The notes beneath the pieces were generated by a model. It had not been told where the DNA came from. It was given only the letters and a program-made list of their open reading frames with translations, and made no database searches. Position numbers and translations under genes: made by a program. Source: Symbiodinium natans (taxonomy: Eukaryota > Sar > Dinophyceae > Suessiales > Symbiodiniaceae). Taken from it: DNA of 35,000 nucleotides. Below, one piece after another: positions 28,292 to 35,000 of the stretch; within the stretch, counting starts at the first letter, position 1, and each line of letters begins with the position of its first letter. The stretch is taken from contig CAJNDS010001058.1 of the NCBI GenBank assembly GCA_905221605.1, positions 1-35,000 on the forward strand, in the 5' to 3' direction.

Positions 28292-30677
28292 TGTAGTAGT
28301 AAGTAGTAGTAGTCGTAGTAGTCGTATAGTAGGAGTAGTAGTAGTGTAGTAGAAGTAGTAGGTAGGAGTAGTCGTAGTCGTAGTCGTAGTAGTACTAGTA
28401 GTATTATAGTAGTAGTAGTAGTAGTAGTAGTAGTAGAAAAAGTAGAAGTATAAGTAGAAGGAAAGGCAGAAGCAGAAGTAGTAGGAGGAGTAGTCGTAAG
28501 CAGCAGCAGCAGCAGGAGGAGGAGGAGAAGGAGAAGGAGAAGGAGGAGGAGGAGGAGTAGTAGTTAACTACTGGTGGTAGTAGTAGGAGCAGTAGTAGGG
28601 TGGGAAGGCTGTTCGCAGCCATTGCAATCGAGTGTCAACTTCACGTACAGCCGGCGCCGGCTGACCGGGAGGCCGTAGAACAAAGGGTCTAAAATCTCCA
28701 CGTCGATGAAGTACGCAGATCCCAGAAATCTGCCCAGCATCTCACCCACAGGGAATGAGTCCACATTCTCTTGCACGACCTCCGCCTCTTGCAGGTCCTG
28801 CCTCATTGCCATCCAAGCCATCTGGTAAAGTACCGTGATGTCGGCTAGCCTCAATCGTTTTCCCTGCGCAGAATGTCCTGTGCAACAAGTGCCGGCCGTG
28901 TGGCGCCAGGATGGCTTCACGATGCATTCTCTCCTCAGCAAGTTACGCACGCAGGTCTTCTATGTTTGCGTTCTGACTTGGCACTTGCCACACCTGTATC
29001 CCCCTTTTTACCTTTTTACATAGCGACGCAGCGACACACTATACCTCTGTTTGACATTGTTAAATACCACACTACCGTACCAGACCAGTACACTAATGTA
29101 CTCATATACTACCGTGTGACTACACTACTCAGTAGTTCTTTTACTGTGCTACACTGTCTCATGCTACTGACACGATACTTACCATAAGTTCACAAAACCC
29201 CGTTGCGTGACCGCGAAACACGTGAACCTGGAGTGGAGAGTCGCTGCACCACCTAGGGGACCTAGTTCTGACAGACTTCACACAGCCAGCTCGGACGTGA
29301 TTCTGACATGGGGTGACTACACACAAAACCACATCGGGTCACGGGTCACCTTGAGCCTAGTGCTGCCAAGTATCCGATGCCGCAAACAGAAGGCGCGCCT
29401 CTTGACTAGCGCCCCTTGTGCTAGCAGAGGCGCGAGTGTTTCAACGGCTATGGACGGCCGCTGCTTCAATTGAGAGATTAGGCCTCCTGGTGTCAGGAGC
29501 TCATCCCGGAAGAAGTCGCATATGTCTGAGAACAAGCAGGAATCACTGGAGCCACCCTGCTGTTCCATGTCCATGAGGTGCAACAACTCCTTCTGGCAGT
29601 GACTGTTCCACTCCACAGCATACGACAAGGAAGGAGGCCGAATCTTGCGCTGGAGCCGCTGCTCCAGGCGATAATGCAGCAACCGCCTGCTGGTGTGAGG
29701 AGCCTCGACGCCAGAAAAGCTCGTTGAGTCAGAGCCGAAATCGTCGTCCATTCTGGCCGCCAGCAATTCTAAACCACTCTCAAATTCATCTGGAAGCTCA
29801 TCGGCGGGGATTTTCGCCAAACGGTCCAAGTAAAAGTCTGTGAAGGCCAGACCCTCCTCCAACGAGGATGCCACAGGCAGCCCTGCAGGCGGCTCTTGCT
29901 TACCTGCAAGCTCTGGCGTTTTGGAAGTGTTGGGAGAAGGGTGCTGCCGGATCCTGCCCCGAGGATTCTGCACGGAAGTCGGAGAGCATGGGCGGGGCAT
30001 TGTGTCGTCAACTTCCTGTCCGTGCGCTTGGTGAGACTCAAGCAGGGCCTGCATATGGAGATCGTCGCTCGTCCTGTCCAGCAGCGTCTCTGCAGCCTCT
30101 GCAGCCTCTGCTGGAGCCTCAGCCTCAGCAGCACCGTGGGCAAGCGTGGGAGACTCTGCAGGTTTGCTGGCCACAGTCTCGGCGGCGGCCTCGCGTGCCT
30201 GAGCATGCCCATGCTCTGGAGCTGTCGGCACATCCACATCCACGGCGTCTCCCGGCGTCTCCTCAACCTCGACCTTCACCTGCTCAACCTTGACCTGCTC
30301 CGGCTTGCGGCCGTCAAAACAGTCCAAAGCCAAATCCGGATTCGCATGCCTTTGAGGAACTGGTGTACGCGGCGGTGTACCCGAAGCTGTAAGCTCGTGC
30401 ATCCATGGCGTGCACGAGGATGTTGCGGGGTAGCCGCTCTTCTGCAGCTGCAAAGTATCGTCCGCTGAAGTTGTTCCGCTGCAAAGGACTCGCCAATCAC
30501 CAGACAACGAAACCTCGCTGACACGCACAAAGTGCCTCGTCTTCAGCTGGTCCTGTTCCGCAAATGCATCAAGCAATCGCTGACTCTTTGTCCCTGCATC
30601 TCTTGTTCTTTCTGTATCTCTCTTGCTCTTTCTCTCTCTCTCTCTCTCTCTCTCTGTCCTTCTCTGTCTCCCTCTCT

Positions 30678-30710
<33 letters not shown>

Positions 30711-31468
30711 CTCTCTCTCTCTTCTCTCTCTCTTCTGTCTCTCTTCTTTCTCTCTTCGCTCTCTCTTCGCTCTCTCTTCTCTCTCTCTCTTCTCTCTCTC
30801 TTCTTTCTCTCTTCGCTCTCTCTTCTCTCTCTCTTCTCTCTCTCTTCTCTCTCTCTTCTCTCTCTCTTCTCTCTCTCTCTTCTCTCTCTCTTCTCTCTCT
30901 CTTCTCTCTCTCTTCTCTCTCTCTTCTCTCTCTCTCTTCTCTCTCTCTTCTCTCTCTTCTCTCTCTATTCTCTCTCTTCTCTCTCTTCTCTCTCTTCTCT
31001 TTTTTTTTGTTTCTTTGCAAAATTATGCCTCTCAGGCCTGAGGCCCAAGTTCTCGCTCTGTCACTGGCTCGTGTCCTGCTCCTCCTGCAACAGCGGCGCC
31101 CATGTTTCGAAGTCGCGAGGCTCTATTTCCTCAAACTGCCAGGCCACTGCGCCATCTCGGTTCTGAAACTTGGGAGGCCAGCTGAGACGAACACGCTCGT
31201 ACTCCGCAAGTGACAGGCCGTGCCAGTCTGTGGTGTTTAGTATTGTTGTTTCTGGCAAGAAACGGTTGCCAGCAAAGCTCATCTCAGCATGAACCCTCAA
31301 CAGGTTGACGCCGTTCCACGTCCTCCACATGGAACACAGAAACACACGCTCTCCCTCTGTCATCTGGCGCAAGTAGGTACACGCCAGTAAAAGGCGAGAG
31401 TCCCGCTCCAAGAACCGATCTATATCTCTGGCATTGAAAACCACGGCTTTCCTCGCTCCTTCCCCCAT
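26523..31468 (-). CDS. C5-cytosine methyltransferase-like protein, five exons, about 904 residues
   Basis: Proposed exons are 31468-31069, 30593-29375, 28933-28630, 27561-27101 and 26853-26523. They total 2715 nt (905 codons) with all phases consistent. C5-methyltransferase motifs appear in order: I at about residue 426 (SFSGVEAPHT), II (YAVEWNSHCQKEL), III (CLFSDICDFF), IV at about 554 (GTCCTGHSAQG), VI at 595 (QENVDSFP), VIII near 626 (YGLPVSRRRLY), IX (LHTLIRNCSLI, then RWMSPTEM joined to LCVQGFPLHP) and X at 834 (AGNSMNLAVL). Such enzymes move a methyl group from S-adenosylmethionine to cytosine in DNA. The catalytic Pro-Cys-Gln of motif IV is replaced by Cys-Cys-Thr, and the Gln of motif VIII is Val, so activity is doubtful. 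Residues 1-133 (exon 1) and an Ala/Glu/Pro-rich linker precede the domain. The C-terminus carries a basic RRHKRRR stretch. That exon 1 belongs here rests on phase alone. Confidence 0.82.
27605..28560. repeat. Large (TAG)n trinucleotide tract forming an intron of the methyltransferase gene
   Basis: Almost 950 bp of AGT/TAG repeats with CGT, AGC and AAG variants, ending in GGA/GAA and CAG runs (28430-28555). It separates exon 3 (motifs IV to VIII) from exon 4 (motif IX). The plus-strand poly-Val frame and the minus-strand Leu/Ser frame across it are artefacts. Confidence 0.95.
30605..31010. repeat. (CT)n/(TCTCTCTTC)n tract forming an intron of the methyltransferase gene
   Basis: About 400 bp of CTCTCTCTCTTC-type repeats ending in a short T run. 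In the sense direction it is GA-rich, and frames across it give false Arg/Glu-rich proteins. It separates exon 1 from exon 2. Confidence 0.95.
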
Positions 31469-32089
31469 CACGAGCGAGTCACTGGAACAAACTCTAGCTC
31501 TAGCTACTACTTGTACCAAGAACTACACTATTCAGCTTACTCTCTACAATCATATATATATATATACATTTATATTTATATTTATATTTATATTAATATT
31601 TATATTTAATTTTACAAAGTACGTCTATATGATACACGTCTGAACATTATCATATCTAGAAACTTGACCATCTGTAACGTGGCCAGGCTGTATTGAAAAA
31701 ACACATGAATGCCAGAGAACTGCCGACGCTGATACAGAGCAGCAGCGAAGCTGCAGAGACACGCCATGCCCTCGTGAGATGCAGCATCCGCTCACATCGT
31801 CGCACTGAAATCCGGCTACGTGACTACGTGGCAACAGTAAAACAGATACCATAGACAAAACATGGGGTTGTTTTCTTCAGAGCAACGATATCATGAATCA
31901 TGTGAGTCTTAAAACTCACAGAATTCGATGCACCGGCAGCCGTAAATTTCTTAACGCTGATGATAGAAAAAAAAGGTTTCGTTTGTGTGACTGGTGGTTC
32001 GGAATGCTGGTGTGCTTTCTGATATGTAAAAAAAATGAATTCCTTGTTCAAATACTCACCAAAAACATCACCGACGGAGAAAAAAATCA
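31469..32089. other. Region upstream of the methyltransferase gene, no gene seen
   Basis: Contains an AT microsatellite with TTTATA repeats (31550-31610). The rest is unremarkable. It may hold the promoter or upstream exons of the methyltransferase gene. Confidence 0.4.
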
Positions 32090-32740
32090 AACAAGTTTAT
32101 ATCTTAAAAATAAAAAAAATTGATAAAATTCAAAAAAAAACATATTTTTTGAGAAAAAAAAAGAAAAACAAAGAAAAAAACCAAAAAAAAACGCGAACCG
32201 AGCAAAACCGGATCCGGGATAAAAAAAATTGATAAAATTCAAAAAAAAACATATTTTTTGAGAAAAAAAAAGAAAAACAAAGAAAAAAACCAAAAAAAAA
32301 CGCGAACCGAGCAAAACCGGATCCGGGACCCGGCTCCCGGATCCGGGCCGGATCCGGGACCCGGCTCCCGGATCCAGGCCGGATCCGGGACCCGGCTCCC
32401 GGATCCAGCCCGATCCGGGAGCCGGGTCCCGATCCAGCCCGGATCCGGGAGCTGGGTCCCGGATCCGGCCCGGATCCGGGAGCCGGGTCCCGGATCCGGC
32501 CTGGATCCGGGAGATGGGTCCCGGATCCGGGCTGGATCCGGGTGTGTGTGTGTTTTTTTTTTTGGGTTTTTTTTTTGTTTTCTTTTGGTTTTTTTTGTTT
32601 TTTTTTAGATTTTTTTGTTTTTTTTTTTTAAATATTTTTCTGTTTTCTTGGTTTTTTAAAGTTTTTTTTTTGTTTTCTTAATGTGTTTTTTTAAATATGT
32701 TTTTTGTTTTTTTTGGTTTTTTTCATCCTTTTCAAGGCGT
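32090..32740. mobile_element. Fold-back element: A-rich arm, inverted GGATCC-rich core, T-rich arm
   Basis: The core (about 32315-32540) has left units reading GGGACCCGGCTCCCGGATCC and right units reading GGATCCGGGAGCCGGGTCCC, their exact reverse complement, switching near 32405. An A-rich arm (duplicated 109-bp unit) lies to the left and a T-rich arm (TTTTTTTGGGTTTTTTTT type) to the right, so the whole could fold into one large hairpin. No coding sequence is present. Whether it moves is inference. Confidence 0.75.
32110..32327. repeat. Perfect 109-bp tandem duplication, A-rich with a GGATCCGGG end
   Basis: Copy 1 is 32110-32218 and copy 2 is 32219-32327, identical by eye. Each starts ATAAAAAAAATTGATAAAAT and ends AAAACCGGATCCGGG. 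It forms the left arm of the larger fold-back element. Confidence 0.93.
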
Positions 32741-34085
32741 TTGTATGTTTAATTTGTAAATATATTGGAACATGTTTAAGTTCTTGGTTGTGAGTTTCTA
32801 CAACACTTTGTTTGCTTTAAGCGATTTGTTTGTAAGGTCGTGTGGCTTTTTTTCATACTACAGACCACAGAGCAAGCCAATCGATACGGTTGCGAACCGC
32901 GTTCACCGTTCAGCAAGCTTTCTGAGATCATCTTTGGGTGTCTTAGCGGGAAAAGAATTTTGTTGTCGCTTATATCGTCTTGTCGAGGAGAAGAAGTTTA
33001 GCTGATAAGCAGCAGCAGCCGCAGAATAATTTTTCGTTGGTTGTTCTAACAGCAGCTTCACTTTGAGTGTTGTAAAATAACACAAACGTTGCTTCTGCGC
33101 TTCGCATTTTGCTTCAAACCAACGCACGTGGCACAAGCCGGGAAGTCTTGCCGCCGGAGTGGCACGGTAAAATTTAATAGGACTTCATAGATGTCTGAAT
33201 ACTTACGAGATGTTTCAATAGTTACACTAGGAAAACTCGAGCACCAGGACCCAATATTACAGTAGTCACAGCAAGCCAAGCAAAGTAATTCAAACAGTAA
33301 TCTCTCCGATGCCCCCATGCGATACAGCTGGAGCAACAGGAGGTTCACGCAAACAAAAAAAAACAACCCTAGACCCTATAAACCCCAAAACGTAAACCCA
33401 AACCCCAAACGGCCCAAACCCTAACCGTTGATTATATTGGGGTTCCTCCCCCCTAAACCCTAAACCCCCATTTAGGGTTTATGGTTGCATGCTGGGGGGC
33501 TGTCGATCAACGCAGCAAGTGTTTAACTATCGCACGGTACGTGCATGACTACGACAGGGATGTGCCGGCACAATGTCAGGCAGACACAGCCGCGGCCGGG
33601 CACGCATCATTGCAACAGTGCACGATTCCAGGATTCAGGCAACAACCGCAGGCGGCCACATGCACAGAAAGATCTCGTCATGCTGGGTGCTACAGGGAAG
33701 TTTTCTACTGGCGCACGCTCTCATCTCTCGCAGGCATATGCATCGGATCCACCGTCGCCCTAAGAAGAGTTGCGGACTTGTGTCTGCAAACCCCCCCCCC
33801 GCCGCAACACACAAATCGGTGCCGTTACGGCAGTGGCTCTCGAGGAAACAGATCATGGATGGTCACTGGACTGAGAAACAACTTGCCATGGTCTAGTAAA
33901 GCTAGTGCAAGATGCGGTTATAACGTTCACAGCCCAAAGCTTCCTATCCGTGAATCATTCCACGCAGCTCTGAAACCGCAAGGGCTGCTGGAGAGAGCCT
34001 CAAAGCTATGATGAACGACTGGTGCGTGAGCTATAGGCCAAAGAGAGCTTGCTAATCACGGAAACTCCGTGCGATTGTTTCTCAA
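32741..34085. other. Gene-poor region with short heptamer runs
   Basis: AT-rich to 33360, then a brief CCCTAAA/TTTAGGG patch (33365-33482), then mixed sequence. The open frames at 33058-33366 (minus) and 33481-34011 (plus) have no recognisable motifs. I see no gene I can support. Confidence 0.45.
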
Positions 34086-35000
34086 CTACTCATCAGACTC
34101 ATCTAAGTCCATGCTTGACCCTGCTGCGCTTTCTGCGCGCAGGGAAAGGTTAAATCGGGCGTGCAGGCGGCGAAGGCCCCGCACGGAGCTTGACTCAGGC
34201 GAGGGCGCGGGAGAGGCAGCCCCTGCATCAGGATGCGACGGAGTGACATGCGATGCCGATGAGGATGCAGCAGGCCCGAAATGGGACACCACCAGCGCCA
34301 CCAAGGCGCCGTGCGCACGATCATGCTCGTACTCTACCGTGTCACTGTCAGCCTCGTCACGCGTGTCATCCTCTGGGCATTCATCCTCGGAGGACTGTGG
34401 GGTCAAGAAGACTTCTCTTGGCGAACTGTCCCCGCTTTGGTGATCATCTAGTCGCCCAAGCACTCGTCTTCCGCCGTCGACTGTGCCGTCTGTGATCATC
34501 AGGAGGCCAGCACCACTACTCGACCCACCGCCGGCTTCACTGGCGTCGTGGCCCTCGCCGATGTTCTTGCGCTTCGTCCCCCGCGCCGTGGCGGGGTTTA
34601 CCACGGAGCCCTCAATCTCATTGAAGTCGGAACTAGATGTCGCGCTGCGACCCTTGGTCTTCTTGTCTCTCTTGGTCTTCTTTCCCTTCTTGTCCTTGCT
34701 CTTCTTGTGCTTCTTGTCCTTACGGCTTCTCTTCTTCTTGTGGTTCTTGTTCTTGCGCCTGCGCTGCTGCGGCGCGAGATCATCTCCACTGCTGCCGCCA
34801 CTTGCCGCCGCCGCAGCTGGAGGAGGAGGACGCGGGGGATCACGAGGATCATGGCCTTCATGTAGTCCGGTGTTTGTCTGCGACCCTGGCGTGAGGCATG
34901 AAGAAGAAGGCCCCAGGAAAGTAATGCTGGGACCACACTGGCACGTGATGGCCCCTACACGGGAACCTGGAGCAATTTGAATCTGGATGACTTGGGCGCT
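34086..35000 (-). CDS. 3' exon of a lysine-rich protein gene (partial, runs off the window)
   Basis: One frame stays open from the window edge to a stop at 34086 (304 codons). It begins with a Gln/Ile/Cys-containing part (AQVIQIQIAPGSRVGA), followed by a Pro/Ala-rich stretch. Next comes a Lys/Arg/His block encoded at about 34653-34763, with repeated KKHKK, KDKK and KKTK units. A Ser/Asp/Glu-rich region follows, and the protein ends in MDLDESDE. I do not recognise a family. The mix of a very basic block and an acidic tail is common in nuclear and RNA-processing proteins, but that is only inference. The 5' part of the exon may include intron, because no upstream splice site can be judged at the edge. 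Confidence 0.5.
   Translation of the reverse strand, partial: SAQVIQIQIAPGSRVGAITCQCGPSITFLGPSSSCLTPGSQTNTGLHEGHDPRDPPRPPPPAAAAASGGSSGDDLAPQQRRRKNKNHKKKRSRKDKKHKKSKDKKGKKTKRDKKTKGRSATSSSDFNEIEGSVVNPATARGTKRKNIGEGHDASEAGGGSSSGAGLLMITDGTVDGGRRVLGRLDDHQSGDSSPREVFLTPQSSEDECPEDDTRDEADSDTVEYEHDRAHGALVALVVSHFGPAASSSASHVTPSHPDAGAASPAPSPESSSVRGLRRLHARFNLSLRAESAAGSSMDLDESDE

Noticed and set aside
30594-31020. Arg/Glu-rich N-terminus of the long minus-strand frame that starts at 31020
   Set aside because: It is the sense reading of the (CT)n-rich intron; real coding starts after the acceptor near 30593.

Overview
The window looks like nuclear DNA of a dinoflagellate. The reasons are: plant/alveolate-type telomere heptamers (TTTAGGG/CCCTAAA) scattered through the first 17 kb; all recognisable genes on one strand (minus); coding sequence split by introns that start with GC, GA or GT and end in AG, usually followed by G; and a divergent C5-cytosine methyltransferase of a kind I associate with dinoflagellate genomes. 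I cannot name the genus. Most exons lack a start codon, so the genes had to be joined by reading frame, intron phase and family motifs.

Layout, read in the direction of transcription (high to low coordinates). (1) 35000-34086: 3' part of a gene for a lysine-rich, acidic-tailed protein, cut by the window edge. (2) 34085-31469: gene-poor, with an A/T-rich and GGATCC-rich fold-back element at 32090-32740. (3) 31468-26523: a five-exon gene of about 904 residues with a C-terminal C5-methyltransferase domain. Two of its introns are microsatellites, (CT)n-rich and (TAG)n. (4) 24874-17944: a seven-exon gene of about 1297 residues whose function I do not recognise. (5) 17.4 kb down to about 1.15 kb: a sea of telomere-like heptamers in alternating orientation. 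Hidden in it are at least 21 tiny exons (26-76 nt) of a single-domain voltage-gated cation channel, transcribed from about 14.8 kb to 1.9 kb. S1, S2, S3, S4 (R/K every third residue), the S4-S5 linker, S5, pore loop, S6 and the post-S6 segment appear in the correct order, and every join I propose is phase-compatible. (6) 1-1690: AT-rich octamer satellite, degenerate tandem repeats, a 30-bp minisatellite and a second inverted tandem element.

The main discovery candidate is the architecture of the channel gene. Its introns are built largely of telomere-like heptamers. In most of them the sense strand starts with TTTAGGG arrays after the donor and ends with CCCTAAA arrays before the acceptor, so the intron RNA could fold back on itself. 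CCCTAAA next to the acceptor also supplies CTAAA branch-site-like and pyrimidine-rich sequence.

The genes share no obvious pathway: one is a membrane channel, one a DNA-modification-type protein, and two are unknown. They are linked by strand and by the habit of filling introns with simple repeats.
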